Shown one piece after another: positions 1 to 11,088 of a stretch of DNA of 64,000 nucleotides. Position numbers and translations under genes: made by a program. Every line of letters begins with the position of its first letter. Within the stretch, counting starts at the first letter, position 1. Under the pieces are notes generated by a model that saw nothing but the letters and a program-made list of their open reading frames with translations, searched no databases and had not been told where the DNA came from. The DNA comes from Ephydatia muelleri (lineage: Eukaryota > Porifera > Demospongiae > Spongillida > Spongillidae), in assembly GCA_013339895.1 (NCBI GenBank), contig JABACO010000001.1, positions 29,428,898 through 29,492,897 of the forward strand. The letters run 5' to 3'.

Positions 1-575
1 CTATTAGACTCACCATTTTCACGAACCGTCTCCCTAAAACGGCGTCGATAAGATTCTTCATTGATGGTGTAACGGAGTAAAATAGCCACCTGCAGCTCTT
101 CGTAAACACCTGCGTTGTCGCCCGGAAGTGCAGCGAACGCTTGCTGCGCCCGACCTGTGAGCTGGGGTGCCAGGTGGTACGTCCATTCGCTCTTAGGGAC
201 CTTATAGGCCTCCATGATGCGCTCAACGTCACGAGGTATGCTTCGATATCATCTTTCTCTGACAACGCCACCAGTTTCACCTGCAGATTATGAGAAAAGA
301 TTCTACTACCAGGCCTTACCTCTATTCCTTCTTTCTTGGACTCCTTCACCAGGTCCATTAGCGACTCCATTTGCCTCCGCATCGTTTCCATCTGCTGAGA
401 GACCTCCCGTTCGCGCGCTTCTCTCTCTGCTGCAAGCTCTCGCTCTCGTCTTCGTCTTTCTTCCGCAAACTCAGCTTCCCTGCTCCGTCGGTCATCCACC
501 AGCATTCGCAGTAGCTCCTCCACTGCTCATGGTTCCCCTGCAGTCCCCTCTCCCTGGCTCTCTTTCTTTGACATG
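1..575 (-). pseudogene. Gag-like protein of a Ty3/gypsy-type LTR retrotransposon, broken
   Basis: The minus strand encodes a charged Glu/Arg-rich coiled-coil segment, then a SCAN/gag-like capsid segment with LAPQLTGRAQQAF and RYTINEESYRRRF, typical of metazoan gypsy-type gag. The reading frame starts near 575 at an ATG about 85 bp downstream of a primer-binding site. A TGA interrupts it about 15 codons in, and one base is missing near 215, so the capsid part lies in another frame. The product would run off the left edge of the window, where pol should follow. It is probably a dead or decaying copy, though one-base assembly errors cannot be excluded. Confidence 0.7.
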
Positions 576-659
576 GTTTTGTATACCGCACCGGAACGCG
601 TCGTTGACTCGGACATATACCGCCACGTGAGAGTCGATACCCGTTCGACAAAGATTTAT

Positions 660-675
660 CCCACTTCTGACACCA
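660..675 (-). other. Retrotransposon primer-binding site, tRNA-Leu type
   Basis: On the minus strand the sequence TGGTGTCAGAAGTGGG is complementary to the 3' end of animal leucine tRNAs, including the CCA tail. It sits a few bases inside the LTR edge and upstream of the gag frame, the expected position for minus-strand primer binding. Confidence 0.7.
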
Positions 676-679
676 AAAT

Positions 680-853
680 GTGGCGAACCTCCGACAGTAA
701 CGACGTCCCTCTCCAGTTATAGAAATAAAACTCGAGAACCAGAATCTCTTTAATCACAATACATCCCAATATATACCCATACGCGCGCATGCTCAGACGA
801 TCAATTACACAATGCATATTAGAGTTAGCTCGGCTCCGTCACACACCTACAGT
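680..853 (-). repeat. 5' LTR of the gypsy-like element
   Basis: Read on the minus strand, this segment ends with CGCCACA just before the primer-binding site. It carries a TATA-like stretch near 767-775 and T-rich sequence near 725-735. The inner edge at 680 is well placed. The outer edge near 853 is a guess, because the partner LTR is outside the window. Confidence 0.5.
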
Positions 854-899
854 ACGTATAATGCACACTTTACCTAACTTGCACAGTTTACAGATAGCG

Positions 900-1985
900 G
901 GATAGGATGGCTCGGGAATTTGCTCTCACAAGGGCCAAACTAAGCCTTCCAAAGATTTCATTGCACACAAGTGACTTGGGACATCCCTGCCTAGTGGACG
1001 CACAGGTGGCAAGTCTCGATAGTGCTTGAAAAGCCTCAGTACCCCCAACATCCGTATGTCTCCACCACAAGAGGGATGTACATACCCAGCCTAGTTCCCT
1101 GTCATTTACTGTATGCTTGCGGATCTGGGCAGCCAAGGCAGCTGAACCTGCTGTCACACACGCTTCTTGAAAAATTTGTGCATTTAGCGTTGATGTGACA
1201 GACAGGTCAAATGCTGCTGGCTTACCCAGGACCCAGTTTGGAACAAGAACATCAGCTGGACAAGTATGTTCCCTAGACCACCCACCCATCTCTAGTTGTG
1301 GAGCGAGACATATGCAAAGTGACAAAAATAATTGAAGATGACTCTCAACCTGTTGTGACGAGAGACAACATCACCCCCCAACTTGCAACACAGTGCATGA
1401 TGGCCATAGACATCCAAGGCAGCATTACATTGAGAGCAACTTTGACCTTGAGCAACTTGAATACCGAGCCACCATTTTATCGCCACCTGAAATTCAGAAG
1501 GCTCCAAGGGAAGGCTCATGCTAAAGGATGGAGTAACTGATAGCCAAGCTGAGGCATGAGGTGATGAAATGGATAATAGACGAGCCCTGTCAATTGGAGT
1601 GGAGTTATCAAATAGTTTCCTGAATTGACAATCCTCAATTTTGTTTGACAGGAACTTCTGAGTGGGTAAGGATCAGCTGTTGTCAACAGAGTCAGGAGTA
1701 AGTGAATCAGGTGGATCAACAAGGTTTTTTTAAAGGTCTATAGTGTGCTGCAAGTACCTACATGAGATAAGCCTGAACTGACAGCTGAGACTAAATATGC
1801 AGCAGGAGAGTGGTAGGAGACACGACCAAACCTAGACCACCCCGACTTAGACTAAGCTGTGCCTGCTGCCACGTAGAGTCAGGAGTGTCTACTGCAGTAC
1901 ACTCTGCAAAACACTGCCGCACCTCATCACCAAACAGACTGAGGGCATCACCAGCTAATGAAGGTGGGATATTTCTGGCCCTTAT
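900..1985 (-). pseudogene. R2-like non-LTR retrotransposon, C-terminal RT and restriction-like endonuclease region (copy 1)
   Basis: Translated pieces on the minus strand line up in one order: a post-RT motif LSLSRGGLGL, then HASAWLSVTPS, FQVAIKWWLG, a CxxC...GHH...C zinc knuckle, RHNRLR, and RPAD-x14-D within VLVPNWVLGKPAAFDL. A CCHC knuckle followed by (K/R)PD-x12-14-D is the hallmark of the restriction-like endonuclease of R2-type elements, so I infer that clade. At least three frameshifts (near 1310, 1660 and 1820) break the frame. It lies head-to-head with copy 2. Confidence 0.6.
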
Positions 1986-2061
1986 TTATATAATTATAAT
2001 TATTCTTATATTTATTGCTTCTGTGTGCTGGCTTCTGCAAGATGGTGCATGTGGCTTGAAC

Positions 2062-2965
2062 AACACCCCCCTCACCTGGCCTTTGGCTCCCTGGAGTCCT
2101 TTGACAGTGATGTCAGAATGTGTTTCTCAAACTGTGTAGCCACTGACATTTCAGATGTAGCCTGGAAACAGCTCAACTTGGCTTGAGCTATGGTGGCCTT
2201 AGTCTGCGCTCTATTTCACACCATTCCTGTGCGGCATACATTGCATCATTGAGTTTTTCTGGCCTGGGTAGTGCTGACAACCCTCACCTGGTGTGGTCGA
2301 TTGTCAGGTACAATAGTTTGGTCTCACCTTCGGATGGCATCTCTGTGGAGTCTATTTTAGCTTCCCCGATCCCACAGAGAATCTTGTCTCAGAGGCTGGA
2401 CGACCACACTATTGGGCTTGTAATTGCAACTGCAACTGACGCAGACAAAGCACGTCTTCCCTCTACATCTGCACTCCATGCAGCCTCTTGGCTCTCAGTT
2501 GTGCCTTCTGTAGGTCTTGGGCTACATTTAGATCCCAATGAGCTTCAGATAGCAGTGAAGTGGTGGTTGGGCTTGGACATTTCCAGAGGCTCTTCATGTG
2601 CTCTTTGTCCTGATGTGGCACTGGATCCTCTGGGCCATCACGCAGCTACCTGCCGGCGTGGTGGTGATGTCGTTATACGCCACAATAGGTTGCGTGATGT
2701 CTTCCTGAGCTTTTGCCATCAAGCTCACATTGCAGCAAGGTTAGAAGCTGGAAGTGGCTCACTCACTGCCGTGGAGACCTATGGAGCCTGGGGTGATGAG
2801 GCACAATGCCGCCTGGCTTCTCTTCTCTCTGTGGGATCTGCTTTGCCCAAGGGTAAGGTACTATCTGACATTTATGGCCATCTTAACTTCAAACTTATGC
2901 ATGCCACTGCAAGAGCTTTGCTAGCCAGGTCTCCACCAATCCTGACTCAGCTGGACAGTGGTTAG
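2062..2965 (+). pseudogene. R2-like non-LTR retrotransposon, C-terminal region (copy 2, endonuclease core deleted)
   Basis: The frame shows YGGLSLRSISHHSCAAYIAS, HLDPNELQIAVKWWLG, a CxxC...LDPLGHH...C knuckle and RHNRLRDVF. It then jumps from EAGSGSLTA straight to VETYGAWG. Compared with copy 1, about 70 codons holding the RPAD...D endonuclease motif are missing. The frame is otherwise open from about 2183 to the stop at 2965, and homology extends upstream to about 2062 in a shifted frame. The deletion would abolish target-site cleavage, so this copy is defective. Confidence 0.6.
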
Positions 2966-3356
2966 ATGCGTGTTGTGTAAGTTCCATAGTCATGTATCAT
3001 GTATGCATACTATTATGATTCTTATCTTTAAGATATTAAGAGAACCTTATGACATAATAAATAATGCAAGTATAACTTGACAAGAGAGAACTGAGCACAC
3101 ACACAGACATACACTGTCGCTCACGTGATCTATCGTAATATAACAATAAACCAATTCTGTACAAAGTGAAATGAATGATTTATTCTTCGCCTTGGGGGGA
3201 GAAAAAGTGTTTTTGGACAAAAGGGAGGTTGCAACCCCCCCCCCCCCCCCCTCTTCTCCCCCTCTGTATCCTCCCATGCTTGATGTTAAAATAAAAGAGA
3301 CCTTTCAATGCAACCGTGATACTAAGGTAAATCATACATTGGACAGAAAATGGGCA
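2966..3356. other. Intergenic, with a C homopolymer
   Basis: No gene recognised. A run of about 17 C residues lies near 3235-3251. The sequence following it leads into the first receptor pseudogene. Confidence 0.5.
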
Positions 3357-3614
3357 ATGCCTCCGATTGCGGCCTTAACAAGGCTTAACAACGGCGTACT
3401 AGTGGATCACTGGGATGTTTGGATTGACGTATACCTTCCTATCTCGTCCATCGCAGTGCTACTATGTCTGGCGACCGTCGCAGTTGTTTGCAAACAAAAG
3501 TTACACATGACCCTGGTCTACCGTTTGGCTATGTATCAAGTTCCGAGTGCAATTGAATTTTCAATCATTTGGATGACGTTGCCGTTCAGCGTTGTGTTTG
3601 ACGCACTACTGATG

Positions 3615-3699
3615 TCGTCTCGTTCCCAGACCCTCATACACAGCAGCGGATGGATTACATCACCGCTACGTGAATGCATATCAGGCTGGGGACGAGACC
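3615..3699. mobile_element. 85-bp MITE with 10-bp target-site duplication
   Basis: ACTACTGATG occurs at 3605-3614 and again at 3700-3709. The intact receptor paralogue has it once at the same place, so the 85 bp between are an insertion. The ends form imperfect inverted repeats (GTCTCGTTCCCAG against GTCTCGTCCCCAG). A related sequence lies near 63,280-63,345. Confidence 0.7.
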
Positions 3700-3819
3700 A
3701 CTACTGATGGGGTCATCGTTCATGAAGTTGATGTTCATCGATACATCTATTTGCTCTTGCCGTATTCCATAGGAATTTGCAGAGATTGGAACGTCTCTGT
3801 CTATGTTGTGAGCTCACTA

Positions 3820-4003
3820 CACTGCGCCACAGCATTTAGTATGCAGAGTTGTGCAGAGTCTGCATACCAACCATATGCAGATGAGTATCATTGAAGTGTC
3901 CATATGCAGACATCTGCATATGGACACTTCAATGATACTCATCTGCATATGGTTGGTATGTAGACTCTGCACAACTCTGCATACTAAATGCTGTGGCGCA
4001 GTG
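3820..4003. mobile_element. 184-bp palindromic MITE, Harbinger-like, copy 1
   Basis: The element is a near-perfect palindrome starting CACTGCGCCACAGC and ending with its complement, flanked by CTA on both sides. A second copy of the same length (15,590-15,773) is flanked by TAA. Three-base target duplications plus terminal palindromy suggest a PIF/Harbinger-mobilised nonautonomous element. It splits receptor pseudogene A. Confidence 0.7.
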
Positions 4004-4699
4004 CTAGCTTCTTATACCACTGGCTGCGACTATATATTGTGCTACTGGGCATAAACTTTACAGGTTGTCGTGGCTATAGTACCTACCTAATGGAAGAGAT
4101 CGTATTCATTATAATATTTGCGTCTCGTGCTTGTCTCATTGCTAATGGTCGTCATGGGAACCATACTCTGTCATCGAGCATGTCAAAGGAGGAATGCCTT
4201 CTTTCTGAATACGACAAACAACACAAGAAGGCGCTGTATGAGATGTTACCTCTTCTCTTGTACCCAATATTCTTCCTTCTGTTTACGACGCCGATATTTG
4301 GCTTTGCTAAAATTGATATAGAAACTCAGTCCAGACCATTAAACCACCCAATGCCAGACGTATTGGGTGGTTTGGGCTATTTTCCCCGTTGTGGAGCTTC
4401 ACTAAATCTCTGCTGCTCATTTCTCATCTATGTGTTGTCAGGTGCATCAATAAAATAAAGGTTATACAGTTTAGAAATAAGGTTCAGAGAGTCAGGCAGC
4501 AGCACAACACAGAAGAAGGATTGGTTACTATCAATGAGACCACTCGACTAAATGTCAAAAAAGTGATACTCACTTTTCAGCTCCCACTGATTACTAAATT
4601 TGTTTGCTGAGCCTTTGCCAGGGCAATTCTGCATGGGTAGATGTTTTACCCAACAAAGAATTATAGAGTGTGATAATTATTTTGATTTGTAATTATTAT

Positions 4700-4800
4700 T
4701 ATTATGTAGGACATGGCTGGGCTATGATAAGTATGATATGCACACATGCATCACAAATGTAATGAACATTTCAGTTGTAAAACGCATTAAACTTATCATC
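4700..4800 (+). repeat. Duplicated receptor 3' flank, copy A
   Basis: The sequence from AGGACATGGCTGGGC to the AAACTTATCATC box recurs downstream of receptor copies B (6140-6235) and C (35,690-35,766 and 36,348-36,362). Duplication of the receptor family therefore included downstream non-coding DNA. Confidence 0.7.
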
Positions 4801-4987
4801 CCTAATGTGTGCTCAGTAATGCGATGAAGCATGCTAATGAGCTTCTGTCCAGGATGAGCTTCATTGTTATCATCTACATAGGGGGCACTTGTACTCACTG
4901 GTTGTATGCATATGGCATGCTATTACAGTTAACGTTAAATAAGTAGGTCTGGGGTCGAGGCTACAGCGATCTAAGTAAAGAGTCCAA
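4801..4987 (+). mobile_element. Orphan 3' fragment of the TTAA-type transposon
   Basis: About 185 bp are almost identical to 9,896-10,081, the last coding part and adjacent 3' sequence of the transposase region. The fragment ends at the sequence that starts the truncated N-terminus of receptor copy B, so it replaces or interrupts that receptor's first codons. Confidence 0.7.
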
Positions 4988-6007
4988 AATCAGCGGCAGC
5001 CTTCTCAACGAACAAATCAGTCTAGGGATGTTTGAGATTTACCTTCCTATCTCGTTCATCTCTGTGCTACCATGTCTGGCGACCGTCGCAGTTGTTTGCA
5101 AACAAAAGTTGCACAAAACCCTGGTTTACCGTTTGGCTATGTATCAAGTTCTGAGCGCGATGGAATTTTCAATCCTTTGGATTATTGCATCTATATATAT
5201 ATATATTACTCCACTGAGCAACAACGTAACCTACGAGGTTTTCATGGCGTCTATTATTGTGCTATACTCACTACTGATGGGGTCATCGTTCATCAAGTTG
5301 ATGTTCACCGTTTGGATATCGATACATCTATTTGCTCTTGCCGTATTCCATAAGAATTTGCAGAGATTGGAACGTCTCTATGTGGTGAGCTCCCTTCTTA
5401 TACCACTGGCTGTCACTATTGTGCTACTGGGCATAAACCTTACAGGTTGTCATGGCTATCGTACCTACCGATGGGAAGAGATCATATTCATTATAATATT
5501 TGCAGTTCTCGTGATTGTCTCATTGCTAATGATTGTCATGGGAACCATACTCTGCCATCGAGCATGTTGAAGGAGGAAAGCCGTTCTGTCTGAATATGAG
5601 AAACAGCACAAGAAGGTGCTGCGTGAGATGTTACCTCTTCTCTTGTACCCAATATTCTTTTTTCTGTTTACAATGCCAATCTCTGGCTTTGCTGTATACG
5701 ATATTGTAATATAACGATACATACATGTACAACAATACTACTATTACTATGACAGGATACAATCTGGTGGCATCTCTATATTTTGAGATTCTTGCCCCCT
5801 TTTGGAGCTTCACTACATCTCTGCTGCTCATTTCTCATCTTTGTGTTGTCAGGTGCATCAATAAAAAAAAAGGTTTTGCAATATAGAAATAGGGGTCAGA
5901 GAGTCAGGCAGCAATACAACACAGAAGAAGGATCCGTTACTATAAATGAGACCACTCTACTATGTCAAAAAAGTCATACTCACTTTTCAGCTCCTACTGA
6001 AGGCTAA
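4988..6007 (+). pseudogene. Seven-transmembrane receptor pseudogene, copy B
   Basis: This copy is open from 5028 to a TGA at 5568-5570, where copy C has an arginine codon after the HRAC at the end of TM5. It resumes with a TM6 segment (LLLYPIFFFLFTMPISGF) and a frameshifted TM7. The true N-terminus is lost at the junction with the transposon fragment ending at 4987. Relative to copy C there is also a TATA-repeat expansion near 5205 in the TM2-TM3 loop. It is a pseudogene of the same orphan receptor family. Confidence 0.75.
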
Positions 6008-6129
6008 AAATGTTTGCCGAGCCATTGCCAGGGCAATTCTGGGTAGATGTTTACCCAACAAAGTGTGTGTTGATGTGAACAATATTAGTGTAATGTAAAT
6101 GATTGTAGCATAATTATTTTGATGTATTT

Positions 6130-6398
6130 AATTAATATGTAGGACATGGCTGGGCTATGATAAGTATGATATGCACACATGCATCACAAATGTAATGAAC
6201 ATTTCAGTTGTGAAACACATTAAACTTATCATCCACATGTGACAAACTGGCTGTGTAGGGATGTGTCAGTAGTGCCCATGGGACCTGGTCTTTGTGATGG
6301 GGGCTTTTGGCATGGACAGAGCAGTGTGGTGAGCAAACACCTCTGACCTGTGTGAGCCACTGAGCCTTGTGCTAGGATCTTTGTCCTGTTGCATGTAA
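6130..6398 (+). repeat. Duplicated receptor 3' flank, copy B
   Basis: The segment matches 35,690-35,766 joined to 36,348-36,505 downstream of receptor C, including GTGACAAACTGGCTGTG. The match stops at about 6398, where the transposon-end palindrome begins. Confidence 0.7.
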
Positions 6399-6509
6399 AT
6401 TCGATTTGCACGGAATCGAACCAGTGTTAAAATAGGAGTGAATCTCGCCCTCGAAATTTCACTCCTATTTTAACACCGGTTCGATTCGTGCAAATCGAAT
6501 CTATTTTTA
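6399..6509. repeat. Palindrome of transposon ends
   Basis: Two inverted copies of an end motif (CACCGGTTCGATTCGTGC and its complement), each next to TTAA (6427-6430 and 6470-6473), face each other across a 39-bp hairpin with GGAGTGAA arms. The right-hand half is the left end of the transposon at 6474-10,369. The left half is an extra, inverted end. Confidence 0.65.
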
Positions 6510-9500
6510 GTTGAACCTACTTTTTAGAAAGTAAACCGGAAAACGTATTTTTAAGTTCAAAATTACATATTCGGATAGTCAAACTCTTTCTACGATGTTT
6601 GGTGCTATTCCTAACTTCGCACCATGCACGGCAACGAACTTGTATAAAACTTCGTTTATCGATGTTGGAATGTTTTAAACGAATTTGACGGTCTCCTTAG
6701 TCGTATTTAGGTACCCATTAGAATATAGCACATAGGAAATGTTCACAACCTACCGGGTTGTCACAAAATAGTTCAGTGAACAACCTCGCGTCTGGTTTAC
6801 ACACACCGAGTTATACCTGCCCAGACTTAATTCAATTAGAGGTGTTGCGTACACGCACGTACGTCTAATATATATGTCTCTCCCGTGTTCTGCCAAACAC
6901 AAGAAGCCTGTATGCGACAAATGCACCGCTGGAACTAAATGTACCAAATGCTGTTTGTGCCAACCCCGTTCTCGTGGTCGACCGAGAAAGGATAGTGTGG
7001 CGCCGGAATTTGAAATGGCTGCTCGATCAAATACGGAACGTCAAGTTCGGTTCCATCACATCAGAGTTGCTTCTGCGAGTTCTACCATGGAGACAACGCC
7101 TGTTATAGCAGATGATCGCATCAAACAAGTATCTGCATCGCAAGCACAGATTTTGAAGGTAATGGAGCTAATGGGTGTGAGGACGGGTATATGAAAGCAA
7201 TACTCCCTCATATACATGTAGATGTCCGCCATCATGTACAGTATGAGTCTGAGCTTGACGCTGCTAGCATGCAAGGAATTGATAATGTCTTTCGTAGAGG
7301 CATTAAGGCCCGGACGCGCATGCTGCTGTCACAACTTGAAACTGAAAGACAATAGTGATTTCAAGATTGCAATTAGCACCATTAAATCGTTCCCATGGAA
7401 GAGCACCGTGGCTGAGAAGGGCAGTGAAGTCCATCTCTCGCCTGTCCCTTCTACCAGCATCCCTACACAAATGCTCAACACCATACCTATCACCATCAGA
7501 GATGTGTTGAAGTGCAAGAGATGCTACACCTCCATTGATGCAAAAACACTTCTTGTCCCTCTGGCAGATGTGCCACAGGCATGCATTGCATCACGTACTG
7601 CTCACAATCAGCAGAAACTATACAGGGTGTTTACATTTTCAAGCAAGGTGGAAAAGCTCTAACAGAAGGTATAGCACTTCAAGAATACAGGCACTCTCGT
7701 TCTGGCGTGAACGTTATGGTCAAACTTGCAGTGGAGTTCATCTATGGAAATGATAACACCAGCTGCCTCGCCAAAAAACGTTCTCCAAATAGAGATCTTG
7801 GATGGAAAGGGCTAGCAAATGTGTTTGTATAATGAGATCCCTGGTGTTAAAACATGACATTGCAACCATGTACATGGAGTATCTAGTGAGATCGAGGGCT
7901 GTGATGCCAGGGAAGCCACCTATCAGTAAGACTCTGTTTTACACCATTGCACTGGTGGGTGGTGGAAAGCTGCAGGAGGCACGGGCAGGGGAGGACTACA
8001 TTAAAGTCAATTTTCATACTGACAATTTTGCCATTATTGACAAGGTGATTGATGTTCTACTAAGTTCCCCTGTCTGATGTGGACCACACCCTGCAGGATG
8101 AGCTGCGTGGCCTCCACTGTAACGTGCTCATGTTCCTTAGCTACAGCTAAGCAGTACATGTGAAGAATGGAGTGAAGGCATCACAGGAGATTGTAGTTCA
8201 CAGCCATCAGCCTCAAGAGAGCATGAAGCCCAACAGTTTACTGCATACAAAAAGCTGGAGGAGCAAAATTCACAACTTGTTTGATTAGCCAGCCACACAG
8301 GAAGAATTTATCAATCAGGTGCAAAATCAGCTCAACTTCTGTGGAGATCTTAGGGGATCTATGATGGAGTAGAGTGAGAAAAATGGTGCAACTACACAAT
8401 CGCCAGCATGCACTAGACATGGTGCCCAACAGGAGGCCAAACAGGATTCCTAAGCTTGCAGGTAACATGGACGTCAGTGCTTGCAGGGGAACATTCCTAT
8501 TCTATGACAGGCTGAGGCGTGTGGCTCTAGCCAAGCTGGATCAAGGCATGCAAAGATAGCCGATGTGCTGTTGTCTATCTACCAGTGTGAGTGTCAAACT
8601 TTTAGGTACATGGCTCATGTGATACTGACTGCCCAACAGTCCCACAAGCTAAAGCAGGCCATTGCTGAAATGGACTCCAGCATGGCATACATTGTCTTTG
8701 ACTTCAAGCAGAAGTTCCTAGCCAAGGGCTTCCGTAAGGGTGGGAAAAAGGTATATTATGCATGGTTGTGGTGAGTGTGTGTGTACATCAAGCGATACTC
8801 TGAAGATGCCAGCAACTGTTAGTCTCCTAACAACCTCTACTGATAAAGGGGGATTGTGATTGTGATGTGTACGATGATGTCAATAATGGGCAGGATGAAG
8901 ATGTGCAAGAGAAGAGGATGAGGTTGTGCAGGAGGGTGTACAGGATGATGAGGATGTACACATAAAGGAGCAGGATGTGCAGGAAGAGGATGCGCTTGAG
9001 GAGGAGGAGGATGTGGTTGAAGAAGATGTGCTGGAGGAGGATAATTTAGTGAAAGAGGGTGTGCAGGATGAGGAGGTGTATGGTGCACCTGCCCTGAACT
9101 TCATTGACTGCATTGCAGAGGGCTGATGGCAATGCTTAGAAGCAGCCCTTCATGTTGCCAAAATAATAGTCCAAGGTGACAATGCCGAAAACAGGGCTGG
9201 CAAGCACATCAAGATGCTCCTGCTTTACGTGTGCTCAGCTGCAGGGCTCAAGCAATTGACCTATTATCATAATGAGGCCCAGAGCGGCAAAGATGTGTGT
9301 GACACTCACTTTTCACACCAGCAAACACAAGTTGATGCCTATCTGGTGCAGGGAGATGGTAGTAGGAAGGTCTCCTCCACCCCCCAAACAGATTTCTGTA
9401 GCTCTTATGACCACCTCTCTCTGCAACACAACTGTACTACTTGGATGCCAGATTTTTAGGCTTCGTATCGTACAGCTGTAATCCATTCAGTGGCTGGCAT

Positions 9501-10369
9501 ATCTGAGTTCAATGCAGCTATTTACATCACTACTGATGGTAAATAGGAGATGCAATTCTTCCACACTCTTGGTCAGAAAGTGCCATCAGTCTCAGCTCCA
9601 ATTCTTTCATGCCATGCCTGCTCACTGAGTACCCCTATGGGTTCTAACAGGATCAATTTCACTAGTGTTACTGTTTTATTGAACGGTGACAGTAAGGCAC
9701 ATGTGTGCAAGCAAGGAAGGATAGGAGTCGATACAGGAAGGGCATGAGCAAGCGAGAGATACAGCATCTGCAGAAGCAAAGGGACGACGAGGAGCCATTG
9801 AATGGGGATACAAGCAGTATACCCACAGTGTGCTGATTGTCTCTGCCACTTCAAATCGCAGATACTGCTCACATGTGCGCAAGGAGTGGTAACACCTAAA
9901 GATGTGCTCAGTAATGCGATGAAGCATGCTAATGAGCTTCTGTCCAGGATGAGCTTCATTGTTATCATCTACATAGGGGGCACTTGTACTCACTGGTTGT
10001 ATGCATATGGCATGCTATTACAGTTAACGTTAAATAAGTAGGTCTGGGGTCGAGGCTACAGCGATCTAAGTAAAAGAGTCCAAAATTGTAGGATATATTG
10101 TCGAGGTAAGAACATCTGGACAGTTTTTTGTACATCAATAAGGCCCAGCCTGCTTGTGTTCAGGAAATTTGTAACCGTTTCGCTTCTGACGAATTGCTGC
10201 AAAGGAGTGAAACGACCTACGAAGCTTGTAATAGCACTAAACGTCGTTTAAACTATTCTACTATGTACGCACAAAGTTGTGAGAGTTAGCGCTCGTCCGA
10301 CTAATTTTCCACAATGTGAGTTCAAAAAAAAAAAGGCCTAAATTAAATTCAATTTACACGGAACCGGTG
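6474..10369 (+). mobile_element. 3.9-kb TTAA-flanked DNA transposon
   Basis: Terminal inverted repeats start CACCGGTTC at 6474 and end with the complement at 10,369. Both ends abut TTAA (6470-6473, 10,370-10,373), the target duplication used by piggyBac and Kolobok elements. The interior is occupied by a decayed transposase frame. A 690-bp derivative with the same ends is at 37,789-38,478. The flanks share GAGTGAA next to TTAA, so the true termini may reach a few bases further out. Confidence 0.65.
6874..9993 (+). pseudogene. Transposase-like protein of the TTAA element, decayed
   Basis: Pieces in several frames read in order. First comes an N-terminal cysteine cluster (CDKCTAGTKCTKCCLC, then RGRPRK). 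Next is a segment with LQEYRHSRSGVNVMVKLAVE, then one with VNFHTDNFAIIDKVID. At 8600-8770 there is HKLKQAIAEM...IVFDFKQKFL. An acidic linker follows (8900-9110). At 9175-9350 there are VQGDNAENRAG and YYHNEAQSGKDVCDTHF. A C-terminal CxxC segment lies near 9830. The conserved Asp residues in DFK and DNA, and the D...D cluster of the YYHN motif, suggest an RNase H-like DDE enzyme. I recognise this as a recurrent uncharacterised family in marine invertebrates but cannot name it. Many stops and frameshifts make it inactive. Confidence 0.55.
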
Positions 10370-10373
10370 TTAA

Positions 10374-11080
10374 GAGTGAAGAGCAATCTACATGTACGCG
10401 GAGTGCTCTTCACTATCGATGTGAAGATCGCGCGTCACTCTTTGTTATGGCAGAGATAATATATAGATTATCTCTGGTTATGGACTGACACACACTCTTT
10501 TAATTAATAAGAGTGAGATAATGTTTTATTAGGTGCGGTTATTCCCTACTGCATATCAAATACTGTACACCCAGCAACCATGCATGTGCACAGACAACTT
10601 ATCGAGAAATGAGCGGTCACGGGCAAAGGCGGGGCATATATTTTACCGCATCATTTGGTATGGGAGAATGTACGGGATCTTAATCAAAATCATGTACAGT
10701 ACTGACGAAGGTGGGATAGTAATTTAGAATGCTCTGTACTTTTATGTGTGTTTTTGTATGTGTGTGTACCGCACTTTATTACAGAATGGCTTTGCCAGCA
10801 AGCTGTGAGTTGTAAGCTCTCCCATCTATGTCTGGGGCAGAGCCCCAAAGGCTAATGTTTCAAGTCCCAGAAATCTGTGATCAAAATCACTTCTCTTATG
10901 CATGGTGTAGTTACATTAAATGGTGTTTTGAGTAGGGCTATTATTATTTCCCTTCTGACAATAGCTTGTTTCCCCACTATTGCTTTGGAATCCTATACAC
11001 CACCAACTTACTCTTACTTTTGATTATGAGATAAGAATGCCACTCCCAGATCTCTGTAATCCAGCACATGCGTTTTTTCC
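10374..11080. other. No gene seen; short hairpins
   Basis: I found no supported coding sequence. There are small inverted repeats at about 10,376-10,416 (GAAGAGC/GCTCTTC) and 10,449-10,474 (CAGAGATAAT/ATTATCTCTG). Confidence 0.5.
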
Positions 11081-11088
11081 CCTTTACA

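Larger units (their letters stand above)
3357..4610 (+). pseudogene. Seven-transmembrane receptor pseudogene, copy A
   Basis: This matches the intact receptor at 34,598-35,560 along nearly its whole length: the TM1 segment with LCLATVAVVCKQ, LVYRLAMYQV, then TM3 to TM7 pieces in several frames. Two identifiable insertions interrupt it: an 85-bp element at 3615-3699 within the TM2-TM3 part and a 184-bp palindromic MITE at 3820-4003 before TM4. Further frameshifts occur after TM5. A hairpin near 4338-4371 replaces the extracellular loop before TM7. It is a decayed tandem paralogue. Confidence 0.75.
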
